Origin: Desulfobacter sp.
GTDB lineage: Bacteria > Desulfobacterota > Desulfobacteria > Desulfobacterales > Desulfobacteraceae
Direction of reading: 5' to 3'
Assembly: GCA_028768525.1 (NCBI GenBank)
Contig: CP054837.1
Coordinates: forward strand, 2,823,001 to 2,887,000
DNA length: 64,000 bases
In this document: positions 41,624 through 50,383 of the stretch, piece after piece
Layout of the letters: every line of letters begins with the position of its first letter
Position numbering within the stretch: position 1 is the stretch's first letter
Translations under genes and position numbers: made by a program
Notes under the pieces: model-generated
Databases searched by the model: none
What the model was told of the DNA's origin: nothing
What the model saw: the letters and a program-made list of their open reading frames with translations, nothing else

Positions 41624-44600
41624 TCCTCTTGCTCCTGCTGGTGGAAAAGTGCCTGGAGGGTTTCAAACCGGTAGACTTCTGCACAGGCCGACAGCCGCCG
41701 GCCCAGGTCCGGGGCAATGGCAGAAATTTTATCAATGGCCGCCAGGGTCATTTCATAGTCAAATGAAAATACGGCCTGCTTCAATTGGCCGGCAATGTCC
41801 CGGGGAATCGCGTCCAGGAGTTCCGGTCCCCAGGGGGCATTATCCGGGGTTTCCCGGAGCGGCGGCTCCGGCGCTCCATCTTCAGGGCAGATAAACGCCG
41901 CCCCCAGGTGTTGGGTCATTTTGTCCAGCACCTCATGCCGGTCCACGGGCTTGCTGACAAAATCGTTGCACCCCGCTTCCATGGCGGCCAGGCGGTCCTC
42001 TTCAAAGGCCGATGCGGAAATGCCGATGATTTTGATGCCCTTGTCTACTCTTTTCCGGATTTTCCGGGTGGCCTCCAGTCCGTCCATCCCCTCCATCTGG
42101 ATGTCCATCCATACCAGGTGGGGCGCCCGCTCGCGGATCATCTCCAGGGCGGCTTCAGCGCTGGCGGCACTCCGGACCGAGAAACCGGCCCGCTCCAGAA
42201 TGGCGGTCAAAATCATACGATTATTGTCTGCATCATCCACCACCAGCACCCGGTATCGCTGCTGACCCGGCGCCAGTTGGAGATAAGGGGCGGTGCGGAA
42301 GTTATCCCGCCTTTGATCTCCCGGCCCTGGGGGGCTCTCGTGGCTGGAGGTTTCTATGGAAAAAGAAAAACTTGATCCGCTGTCTCGGCTGCTGTCAAGG
42401 GCGATGGTTCCCCCCATCATCTTTACCAGGGTCTGGCAGATGGACAGCCCGAGACCGCTGCCGCCGGCAGCCGCCTGGCTGGCATGGCCGGCCTGCACAA
42501 AGGGCTCAAAAATTCTGTCCCGATATTCCGGGGCGATCCCCCTGCCTGTATCGCTGACCGTAAAGTGCAGGCGGCAGTGGCCGGGACTGGCAGGGGATTC
42601 TGCCGGCGCAACGGTGACGATAACACCGCCTTTGCCTGTATTTTTTATGCCATTGACAATAAGATTGACCAGGACCTGGCGCAGCCGGGCCTTGTCCGCC
42701 CGGATACCTCCCGGCAGGCCAGGGGAAAGGCGAAATTTCAGATACAGCCCCTTTTCATTGGCCATGGCCTTGAGCATATCGTCGATATGGGACATAAAAT
42801 CCTTAAGGTTGAATACCGACAATTTGAGTACGATCCGCCCGGCTTCAATCTTCGACATGTCCAATATATCGCTGATTAAAGAAAGCAGGTGCTCGCCGCT
42901 GGTGTTTATGATTCTCAGATTTTCCTTCTGGGTCCGGTCCAGCCCCCGGTCATCGGCCATGATCTGGGAAAAGCCTAAAATGGCATTGAGCGGCGTCCTG
43001 AGCTCATGGCTCATATTTGCCAAAAAGGTGCTTTTAGCCCTGTTGGCGGCTTCCGCCTGGTCCCTGGCTGATTTTAAGTCTTTGGCCATCCGCCTCAACC
43101 GGCGGTTCCAATAGAGCACCAGCAGCACAAAAACAATGCCGACACTGCCGATTTTCCACACGATGGAATAATCCGGCTGGTATTCAAAGGTGACGCTGGA
43201 CCATTTGCTGTATATGGCGTTCTCTTCTTCAACGGTGATGCCGGCCAGGGCCTTTTGAAGCAGGTCCCGCAGCACCGCATTGGCGCGGCTGCATCCCAGG
43301 GCGACCTCAACCCGATATTGGGTTTCTCCCGAGACTTTCAAGGTTGTAAACCCCTCACGCCCGATGACGTGCCCCACGGCGGCCAGACTTCCGGCAAAGG
43401 CAAACGCCTCCCTGCCCGCCACGGCCAGCAGGCCGTCCTTTACACTGTCAACTTCCCGAATCCGGATGCCGGGGTGGGAAAATGCAAACTGCTTATGGAA
43501 GGTCCTTCCTTTTACCACGGCGATGGTCCTGTCCCTCAGCAGTGCCGGGCTGCTGACGTAGGGCACATCATCCCGGGTCACGATCACGATGGGGAAACTT
43601 AAGTAAACATTGGAAAATATCAGCCCATGGCTTTCCCTTTCGGAGGGTGAAATGGCTGAAATAAAATCAATCTGCCCCTTTCCGAGCCCCCCTGGTTCGC
43701 CGGCACCGCCGGTTGAGGCAACAGGCTCTATCTTCACGCCCAGCTTACGGCTGATGATCCCCATGTAATCCGCTGCCATGCCGCTCATTCGCCCGTTCTT
43801 ATCCAAATAGGAAACAGGCGGCCGTTTCGGATCAAAGGACACCCGCAATACCGGGTGGGATGCAAGATAGGAACGCTCCGCTTCGTTCAGCACCAATATG
43901 CCGGCCTGTTTGCTGAATTCCAGCCACTTTATGTGAAGAACCTGTTTTTCGGTCTGGGTGATGGCATCCATGCCCCGCTGGATGATCTGTAAAAGAATGG
44001 GCCAGTCTTTTCTGATGCCGATATAAAGCAGCGGGGATTCCACCCTCCCGCCGAGATCTGTTTCACCCGCAATTTTTAAATCCTGTACCAGGTGCTGTTT
44101 AATGACATAATTGGTCTCGGCCATGGAGCCCAGATAGGCATCGGCCCTGCCGTAGGAAACAAGCCTCAATCCTTCCACGGCACTGCCCACTTCATTGACA
44201 ATGATATCCGGATAATATTTTTTTACCTGCTCCGTGCTGGCAAACCCCTTAATGCCCGTCAGGATACGGCCGTTAAGGCTGTCAATGCCGCCGACATCAT
44301 GATTATCCCGACGGGTGACCAGGATATAGGGGGTATCCATATAGGGGGTGGTAAAATGGAAATGTTTTTTCCTCTCTTCCGTCTTCCAGATGGCCGGGAA
44401 AACATCCAGCCGGCGTGCCCTGCCCATATCCAATAAGTCATCCCAGCTGTATCCGTTGACATAGGTCAGTTTCAATCCGGTTTTACCGGCGATGATATTG
44501 AGCAGGTCAATGGAATACCCCATTGCGGTATTGTTTTCAGCAAAATCAAAGGGTGTCCAGTCCATTTCATTGGCCACCCGGATGGTTGGATGTGCTTTTA

Positions 44601-44730
44601 TGAACGCCTTTTCAGCTTCGGTGAGCAGGATTTGGCCGGCAGTACCCGGAACGGGACAAAGGCACAGAAGGGCTGTTATAATGATAAAGAGTCCAAGACG
44701 CCTTGTTGTGTGGGGCTGCATGGATTGCAT
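41620..44730 (-). CDS. BvgS-like hybrid histidine kinase with two periplasmic solute-binding domains
   Basis: The 1036-residue protein is built from a signal peptide, two tandem SBP_bac_3 domains (about 35-275 and 285-515), a membrane segment (about 525-545), a HisKA domain with His575 in MSHELRTPL, and a HATPase domain with DTGRGIAPEYRDRIFEPF and GSGLGLSICQTLVKMMGG. A receiver follows with Asp876 in HLVWMDIQMEGMDG, and then a helical tail of about 90 residues that looks like a reduced HPt domain without a clear phospho-His. It should sense a small periplasmic ligand. An ABC amino-acid-type importer lies just upstream in the same direction, and the response regulator overlaps its stop. Confidence 0.93.
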   Translation of the reverse strand: MQSMQPHTTRRLGLFIIITALLCLCPVPGTAGQILLTEAEKAFIKAHPTIRVANEMDWTPFDFAENNTAMGYSIDLLNIIAGKTGLKLTYVNGYSWDDLLDMGRARRLDVFPAIWKTEERKKHFHFTTPYMDTPYILVTRRDNHDVGGIDSLNGRILTGIKGFASTEQVKKYYPDIIVNEVGSAVEGLRLVSYGRADAYLGSMAETNYVIKQHLVQDLKIAGETDLGGRVESPLLYIGIRKDWPILLQIIQRGMDAITQTEKQVLHIKWLEFSKQAGILVLNEAERSYLASHPVLRVSFDPKRPPVSYLDKNGRMSGMAADYMGIISRKLGVKIEPVASTGGAGEPGGLGKGQIDFISAISPSERESHGLIFSNVYLSFPIVIVTRDDVPYVSSPALLRDRTIAVVKGRTFHKQFAFSHPGIRIREVDSVKDGLLAVAGREAFAFAGSLAAVGHVIGREGFTTLKVSGETQYRVEVALGCSRANAVLRDLLQKALAGITVEEENAIYSKWSSVTFEYQPDYSIVWKIGSVGIVFVLLVLYWNRRLRRMAKDLKSARDQAEAANRAKSTFLANMSHELRTPLNAILGFSQIMADDRGLDRTQKENLRIINTSGEHLLSLISDILDMSKIEAGRIVLKLSVFNLKDFMSHIDDMLKAMANEKGLYLKFRLSPGLPGGIRADKARLRQVLVNLIVNGIKNTGKGGVIVTVAPAESPASPGHCRLHFTVSDTGRGIAPEYRDRIFEPFVQAGHASQAAAGGSGLGLSICQTLVKMMGGTIALDSSRDSGSSFSFSIETSSHESPPGPGDQRRDNFRTAPYLQLAPGQQRYRVLVVDDADNNRMILTAILERAGFSVRSAASAEAALEMIRERAPHLVWMDIQMEGMDGLEATRKIRKRVDKGIKIIGISASAFEEDRLAAMEAGCNDFVSKPVDRHEVLDKMTQHLGAAFICPEDGAPEPPLRETPDNAPWGPELLDAIPRDIAGQLKQAVFSFDYEMTLAAIDKISAIAPDLGRRLSACAEVYRFETLQALFHQQEQEE

Positions 44731-44843
44731 TCTCCTCCGTTCCGGCTGTTACAGGGGGTATCATCTCACCTTGGGGTGAAAACTGCAACCCGGTACAGGG
44801 CGAATGCATGCAAAAATATAGCAGAGGCTGAACAGAGCGCCTG

Positions 44844-45620
44844 CTATAATATATTACTGATGAAATCCGCGATTCTCTGATTTTTAAGGCAGTCCCCGAA
44901 AAATTCAGCCGGCGGCGCCTGGGCGACAAAGGCGCCATTTTCCATGAAAATCACCTGGTCGGCCACCTCCCGGGCAAATCCCATCTGGTGGGTGACGATG
45001 ATCATGGTCATGCCCTCCCCGGCCAGGGATTTGATGGTATTGAACACTTCCCCGACAAGCTCGGGGTCCAGGGCAGAGGTGGGCTCGTCAAAGAGCATGA
45101 TCTCAGGCTTCATGGCCAGGGCCCGGGCAATGGCCACCCGCTGCTGCTGCCCCCCGGACAGGGTGGCAGGGAAGACACCGGCCTTTTCCGACAGCCCCAC
45201 CTTTTCAAGCATGGCCAGGGCAGTGTTTCTGGCCGCTTCCTTTTTGTGGCGGAGCACGGTGAGCGGCCCCTCCATCACATTTTCCAGCACCGTCATATGG
45301 GGGAAGAGATTGAAATTCTGGAAGACCATGCCGATTTCGGACCGCAGCGCACAGATATTTTTGGGATGGTCAGGGACCAGCTTGCCTTTTTTTTCCACAT
45401 AGCCAACGGACCGGCCCTTGAAAATTATCTTGCCCGAATCAATCTGCTCCAGAATGTTCACCGAGCGCAGCAGGGTTGATTTGCCGGAGCCCGACGGGCC
45501 CACAATCACAATTTTCTCCCCCCTGCGCACCGAAAGGTTCACCTTGTCCACGGCCAGGGTGTCGCCGAAGCGCTTGGTCAGGTTTTCAAGCTTTAGAATG
45601 CAGTCATCAGCGTTTTTCAT
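44844..45620 (-). CDS. Amino-acid-type ABC transporter ATP-binding protein
   Basis: The ATG at 45620 is chosen because AGGTGGGGG lies just upstream; this gives 258 residues and a 14-base overlap with the permease gene. Walker A is GPSGSGKST, the signature is LSGGQQQRVAIARALA and Walker B is IMLFDEPTSALDPE, followed by VTHQMGFAREVADQVIFM, as in GlnQ/HisP proteins. It energises the permease encoded upstream. One residue block (GYVEKKGKLVPDHPKN) is an insertion in the usual position for this group. Confidence 0.95.
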   Translation of the reverse strand: MKNADDCILKLENLTKRFGDTLAVDKVNLSVRRGEKIVIVGPSGSGKSTLLRSVNILEQIDSGKIIFKGRSVGYVEKKGKLVPDHPKNICALRSEIGMVFQNFNLFPHMTVLENVMEGPLTVLRHKKEAARNTALAMLEKVGLSEKAGVFPATLSGGQQQRVAIARALAMKPEIMLFDEPTSALDPELVGEVFNTIKSLAGEGMTMIIVTHQMGFAREVADQVIFMENGAFVAQAPPAEFFGDCLKNQRIADFISNIL

Positions 45621-46635
45621 AGGCCCCCACCTTTCGCTCAATTTTTTCAAACACCAGGGTGAACACGGTGGTGAACCCCAGGTAGATCATGGCGGCAATA
45701 ATAAGTACGTTCACATTGAAATAGGTATTGAAAATCTGGTCCGCGGACCGCATCAGTTCCACCATGGCAATGGTGGACACCAGGGCCGTATCCTTGATCA
45801 GGGCGATGAATTCGTTGCCCACCGGCGGCAGGATCCGTTTGTAGGTCTGGGGCACAATGATCCGGCGCATGGCCTGGGGATAATTCATGCCCAGGGCCTT
45901 GGCCGCTTCCATCTGTCCCCCGGGGATACTCTGGATGCCGGCCCGGATGATCTCGGCCAGGTAAGCCGAATAATTAAGCCCAAGACCGATGATGGCCGCA
46001 GCAAAGGGGGTCAGGGTAATGCCTAAGGAGGGCAGGCCGTAATAGATAAAAAAGAGCTGAAGCAGCAGGGGGGTTCCCCGGAAAAACCAGATAATAAACC
46101 AGCAGCTTCCCCACAGGGGCGCAAAGGATGAAATCCGGCCCAGAGCAATGAACAGCCCCCCCACAGGGGAAATGAACATGGTACCCAGGGTAAGCCCCAG
46201 GGTCATGACCGCCCCCTGCAGCAGGGAGGGCATAAACCTGCGGCAGTCCCGCCAGAAAGCCTCGAAAAACGAGGCCTCGGCCTCGGCCAGGGAGGCCAGA
46301 TAATTTTTGGCCTCGGCATGTTCCGGGAAAACGGTGAGGACCTGCTCGCAAGCGGCCCTGGCACCCTTAACATTCTCCAGGGCATGGAAGAGGGAGGCGG
46401 CCAGCATCCTGGATTTGGCAAATGCAGCCCCATCTTCTCCGGGGCCGGGCGTGGGAATGGACATGACCAGTTCAATGGCATTTTCATAGTCGCCGGAGGC
46501 AATCATGTTATCGGCCTTGAGAAAAATCTTGCCCGTATCCGGAGCCCCGGCCCATGCCGTGCCGTAAAAAAAGGCCAGGCAGGCCAGGGCCAAAACGGCC
46601 CGGACTGCCCGGCATTTAAGTATAGAAATTACCAT
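45607..46635 (-). CDS. Amino-acid ABC permease with N-terminal periplasmic helical-repeat (TPR-like) domain
   Basis: This 342-residue protein has an unusual order. A signal-like hydrophobic segment (VLALACLAFFYGTAWAG) comes first, then about 100 residues that read as TPR-like helices (KIFLKADNMIASGDYENAIELVM, MLAASLFHALENVKGARAACEQVLTVFPEHAEAKNYLASL). A HisM/GlnP-type permease with five membrane segments follows, with the EAA loop EAAKALGMNYPQAMRRIIVPQ. Standard permeases of this family are about 220-250 residues and lack such a domain. It may contact the binding protein or a sensor. It overlaps the binding-protein gene by 7 bases. Confidence 0.9.
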   Translation of the reverse strand: MVISILKCRAVRAVLALACLAFFYGTAWAGAPDTGKIFLKADNMIASGDYENAIELVMSIPTPGPGEDGAAFAKSRMLAASLFHALENVKGARAACEQVLTVFPEHAEAKNYLASLAEAEASFFEAFWRDCRRFMPSLLQGAVMTLGLTLGTMFISPVGGLFIALGRISSFAPLWGSCWFIIWFFRGTPLLLQLFFIYYGLPSLGITLTPFAAAIIGLGLNYSAYLAEIIRAGIQSIPGGQMEAAKALGMNYPQAMRRIIVPQTYKRILPPVGNEFIALIKDTALVSTIAMVELMRSADQIFNTYFNVNVLIIAAMIYLGFTTVFTLVFEKIERKVGAYEKR

Positions 46636-47414
46636 TTTTCAGGATTGGTGATGTCGTCGCCAAACCATTTTGTGGAAATTTTCGCCAGGGTGCCGTCGGC
46701 AATCATTTCATCAATGGTTTTCTGGACCATGTTGAGCAATTCGGCGTCTGCCTTGCGGAAGGCAATGCCAAAGGGTTCCTTGGAGATATTACCGGGAAGG
46801 ACCTTGAACTTGCCGATCCGTTTGGAGATAAAATGGCGGCCGGCCACATTGTCGATAACCACGGCGTCGGTACGTCCGGCTTCCAGGTCCAGAAGGGCCT
46901 TGGGGTTATCGGCATACTCTTTCACTTCCTTGGGTTTGGCCGTCATTTTCTCAATGGCCTTTACCGCGGAAGAATCCTTCTGGGCACCGACCACGGCACC
47001 TTCCAGGTCCTTGTAGGATTTAAACCGTTTTTCAGAAAACCGGACAACCGCAATCTGGCCGTCCATGATATAGGGCTTGGTAAAGGCGACTTTTTCCTGG
47101 CGTTCAGGGGTGATGGTCATCCCGTTCCAGATGCAGTCGAACATCTTGGAATTCAGGGAGTGGACCACGCCGGACCAGGCAGTGGGTTTCCATTCGATTT
47201 TGATTCCCAGGCGCCGGCCCAGTTCTTCCGCCGCATCAACGTCAAATCCCACCAGGGTGCCGTCGGCCACCCGGTATCCCATGGGCGGAAAGGAATCGTC
47301 AAGTCCGATGACCAGTTTTCCTTCAGCCTTAATCCGGTCAAAGGAAGTATCCGCGGCATATGAAAGGGAGGCCAGGCTCAGCAGGCATACAACCAATACA
47401 AAAATCTTTTTCAT
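46629..47414 (-). CDS. Amino-acid-type ABC transporter substrate-binding protein
   Basis: At 261 residues this is an SBP_bac_3 protein with a signal peptide (FVLVVCLLSLASLSYAA). Motifs are LVIGLDDSFPPMGYR, GFDVDAAEELGRRLGIKIEW, WNGMTITPERQEKVAFTKPYI and GIAFRKADAELLNMVQKTIDEM. It captures a polar amino acid or similar ligand in the periplasm for the permease downstream. A GGAGGAAAA ribosome site precedes the ATG. It is the first gene of the importer operon. Confidence 0.94.
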   Translation of the reverse strand: MKKIFVLVVCLLSLASLSYAADTSFDRIKAEGKLVIGLDDSFPPMGYRVADGTLVGFDVDAAEELGRRLGIKIEWKPTAWSGVVHSLNSKMFDCIWNGMTITPERQEKVAFTKPYIMDGQIAVVRFSEKRFKSYKDLEGAVVGAQKDSSAVKAIEKMTAKPKEVKEYADNPKALLDLEAGRTDAVVIDNVAGRHFISKRIGKFKVLPGNISKEPFGIAFRKADAELLNMVQKTIDEMIADGTLAKISTKWFGDDITNPEKW

Positions 47415-47493
47415 TTTTCCTCCAAAATTATTAAAAAAACCAGAAAGAGATATAGGAAAACCCCTAAAATATCAAGGAAATAATAAGATAAAA

Positions 47494-47532
47494 TACAAAG
47501 GCGTTTTTCCCTGCAGGGAAAACGCCTTTGTA
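47494..47532 (-). terminator. Intrinsic terminator after lutBA (first copy)
   Basis: Arms 47494-47513 and 47514-47532 form a long stem closed on CCCTGCAGGG, differing only by five T against four A in the middle. It lies about 65 bases after the lutBA stop and before the ABC importer operon, so it should stop readthrough between the two. Confidence 0.75.
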
Positions 47533-47597
47533 CGTGGAGGAGAGGTCTCCTTGGAGGGGATCTTGTGTGCAGGGCAATATCCCCCCAAACTTGCAGC

Positions 47598-49745
47598 CTA
47601 CTCTGGATAAAGCAGTTCGGACAGGTGGGCCACCTTTATGTCCCGCCCCTGTTTCAGGGCACCGCCGCGCAGCTGCATGACACAGCCCGGGCATTCGGTG
47701 ACCAGAAGCTCGGCGCCGCAATTTTCCACATCATCCAGCTTCTTGGTAAGGATCTCTTTGGAAACGGAGGGGAAATTGACTGAAAAACTGCCGCCGAAGC
47801 CGCAGCAGGTTTCCTCTTCTTCTGTGGAAAGATAGTCATTGCCCGAGGCGGCAATCACCTTTTTGGGCGCCTCTTTTTCCCCCAGTCCACGGCAAAGGTG
47901 GCAGGGGGAATGGAAGGCAATCTTTTTCCCCTCGCCTGTTTTGGGCTGGATGCCGACCACATCGGCCATGAACTGGCTGTAGGAAAGCACCTTATCTGAA
48001 AACTCCGCTGCTTTGCCAGGGGCATACTCTTTTACCAGTTTGGGAGCCCCGTGCTTGAGGTGTGAGGCACAGGAGGCACAGAGGGTGACAATATAATCCA
48101 CATCCTCGTGTTCAAAGGCAGAGATATTCTGCAGGGCCACATCCCTGACGGCAGCCATTTCCCCCATGCTCACGGCGGGCAGGCCGCAGCAGGTCTGTCC
48201 CATGGGAAAACTTACCCGGACGCCGGCCTCCCGAAACCCTTTCATGGCCGCTTCCAGCTGCTCGGGATAAACAAAATCCTGGACACATCCGGAGAACAGG
48301 GCAATTTTAAACGCCGGATGATCAACAGTCCTGTTTAATTTTTCAAACCGGTCCCGAAAGGGAACCTCCGCAATGGCCGGTAGCCGCCGAAAGTTATGGG
48401 CAGGGGAAAAAATCATGGGCAGGTGGCGCAGGTAGGCCGCTCCCTTTTCCTTCTGGGTCATGGGACCCTGGGCCAGTTTTGCCGTCCGCAGCAGGGTATG
48501 GAAAAGTTTCCTGTTTTTCAGCACCTTGGCTAAAAGCAGGCTCTGGAGGGGATGGCCTTCTTCATCCTGAATCCTGGCGTGGACCTCTTTGATCAGGGCC
48601 GGCAGGTCAATCCCTCCGGCGCAGATGTCTTTGCAGGCCCCGCAGTTGGTGCAGTTCTGGACCAGGTTCTTTGCATGTTCCCTGCCGTGGAAAAAATAGG
48701 TGGTGATCAGGCCGATGGCACCGATATAGATATATCCCAGCTGATGGCCGCCCACCATGCGGTAGACCGGGCAGACATTGGCGCAGGCACCGCAGCGGAC
48801 GCACTGAAGGATCTGGGCGAACACCGGGTCTCTGGCTATTTTACTCCTGCCGTTGTCCAGGAAGACCATGTGCATCTCCCGCTTTCCGCCTTGGGCGGTT
48901 TTGCATTCCGAGGGCCCGGTGATCCAGGTCACATAGGAAGTGATGGCCTGGCCCGTGGCGTTTTTGGGCAGCACCTTATTAACGGCCAGGGCTTCTTTGA
49001 TGGTGGGCAGCAGCTTGTCGATGCCGGCCAGGGCCACATGGACCCGGGGAAGTGTGGAAACCAGCCTTGCATTGCCCTCGTTGGTGGCGATGCCGATGGA
49101 ACCGGTTTCGGCAAGCACATAATTGGCCCCGGTAATCCCCATGTCCGCCTGGACGAATTTTTCCCTCAACTCCTTTCTGGCCACCTTGACCAGGCGCTGG
49201 ATTTCGGCATCCTGCTCCCTGCCGGTCACCGAAGAAAAAAGGTCGGCCACCTGGTAGCGGGAAAGATGGATGGCCGGCATGACCATGTGGGAGGGGCCTT
49301 CCTTGCGAAGCTGGACGATCCACTCGCCCAGATCCGTTTCTGTCACCTCCAGGCCCTCGTTTTCCAGCCATTTGTTCAGGTGGGTCTCCTCGGCGGTCAT
49401 GGATTTGGATTTTACAATACGGCGGCAGCCGGTGTCCTTTGCAATGCCGGCAATTATTTTGTTGGCCTCTTCTGCGGTTTTTGCCAGGTGGACATGGATC
49501 CCCTTTTCTTCAGCCTTTTTTCTGAAGGCGGCCATGAGTTCTTCATTTCTGGCCACGGCATCGGCCTTGGCATCGGCCACCACCCGGATCAACTCCCGGG
49601 TATCCATTCCGGCAAAGGCATTTTCCCTGGAAGTCCGGTAAGCCACGGCAAAATTGTCCATGGCCTTTCGCAGAAATTTATTCCCCAGGGCGGCGTCCAG
49701 ACGCTCCTTATATGATTTTAAACTTTCCTGCCGCTCGTCGGCCAT
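47598..49745 (-). CDS. LutB-LutA fusion: LUD-domain iron-sulfur lactate oxidation protein, copy 1
   Basis: This 715-residue fusion has an N-terminal LUD (LutB) domain (for example ADMGITGANYVLAETGSIGIATNEGNARLVS), then two 4Fe-4S motifs (C315/C318/C321/C325 in CVRCGACANVCPVYR, and C365/C368/C371/C375). Two LutA-type CCG domains follow (SGCVQDFVYP with CCGLPA, and HSPCHLCRGLG with CCGFGGSF). LutABC oxidises L-lactate to pyruvate; usually LutA and LutB are separate proteins. It follows lutC by 3 bases at the end of the TRAP operon. A second copy, highly similar, lies at 58529-60685. Confidence 0.9.
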   Translation of the reverse strand: MADERQESLKSYKERLDAALGNKFLRKAMDNFAVAYRTSRENAFAGMDTRELIRVVADAKADAVARNEELMAAFRKKAEEKGIHVHLAKTAEEANKIIAGIAKDTGCRRIVKSKSMTAEETHLNKWLENEGLEVTETDLGEWIVQLRKEGPSHMVMPAIHLSRYQVADLFSSVTGREQDAEIQRLVKVARKELREKFVQADMGITGANYVLAETGSIGIATNEGNARLVSTLPRVHVALAGIDKLLPTIKEALAVNKVLPKNATGQAITSYVTWITGPSECKTAQGGKREMHMVFLDNGRSKIARDPVFAQILQCVRCGACANVCPVYRMVGGHQLGYIYIGAIGLITTYFFHGREHAKNLVQNCTNCGACKDICAGGIDLPALIKEVHARIQDEEGHPLQSLLLAKVLKNRKLFHTLLRTAKLAQGPMTQKEKGAAYLRHLPMIFSPAHNFRRLPAIAEVPFRDRFEKLNRTVDHPAFKIALFSGCVQDFVYPEQLEAAMKGFREAGVRVSFPMGQTCCGLPAVSMGEMAAVRDVALQNISAFEHEDVDYIVTLCASCASHLKHGAPKLVKEYAPGKAAEFSDKVLSYSQFMADVVGIQPKTGEGKKIAFHSPCHLCRGLGEKEAPKKVIAASGNDYLSTEEEETCCGFGGSFSVNFPSVSKEILTKKLDDVENCGAELLVTECPGCVMQLRGGALKQGRDIKVAHLSELLYPE

Positions 49746-49748
49746 GGT

Positions 49749-50354
49749 CTAGTCCTCCTCCACCAGCATGATATGCAGTTCAAGGGGGCCGTGCACCCCC
49801 AGGGCCAATACCCGCTCAATGTCGGCGGTGCGGCTGGCTCCGGTGATAAAGGCGGTGTAGGTCCCGGAGTCCTGAATCATGCCATTCAGTTCATCGGCCA
49901 TTTCCAGGGCCGTGGATCTTAATTTTGACAATGGCAGAACCGCCACATGAATTTCCGACAGCATGGACGCCAGGCGTGTCTCTTCCGATGCCGAATCCAG
50001 AACCAGGGTACCGGTTTCGGCGATGCCATAGTCCGCCAGGGTAAGGCCCACATCAATGCCGCCGGGATAGCGGCGTAACCCCTCCCGTACCAAAGAAATC
50101 GTTCCGGCGCTCTCACATTTTTCAGCCAGGGAGTCAAATCCCCGTTCATCCAGATTTGGGGCGGCCATAATCCGCACCCCATGGGCTTTGGCACCCAAAG
50201 GTTCAGGGTTCTCCATCTGGGGTTCCAAGGGGGCCTTGGCCAGGCAGATATCCACAGCCTTGTCAAAGGCCGCCCCAAGGGTGGGTACCGGATAAACCCG
50301 GGCGGATACCAGGTTGGCCTTTTCCGAAAATGTCCGGGATAACGCTTTCATCAT
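49749..50354 (-). CDS. lutC: LutC/LldG LUD-domain protein, copy 1
   Basis: This 201-residue LUD-domain protein has RRYPGGIDVGLTLADYGIAETGTLVLDSASEETRLASMLSEIHV and FITGASRTADIERVLALGVHGPLELHIMLVEED, as in LutC/YkgG. It is part of the lactate-oxidising complex with the LutB-LutA fusion downstream. It starts 29 bases after dctM. Copy 2 at 60689-61288 is closely similar. Confidence 0.92.
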   Translation of the reverse strand: MMKALSRTFSEKANLVSARVYPVPTLGAAFDKAVDICLAKAPLEPQMENPEPLGAKAHGVRIMAAPNLDERGFDSLAEKCESAGTISLVREGLRRYPGGIDVGLTLADYGIAETGTLVLDSASEETRLASMLSEIHVAVLPLSKLRSTALEMADELNGMIQDSGTYTAFITGASRTADIERVLALGVHGPLELHIMLVEED

Positions 50355-50383
50355 TCTCCTTTTTTAAACCATAGGTGCCCGTA

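Noticed and set aside
48552..49715. 387-residue open frame opposite lutBA copy 1
   Set aside because: The minus-strand frame carries all LUD and iron-sulfur motifs. The same antisense frame occurs opposite copy 2, which is explained by the similarity of the two sense genes.
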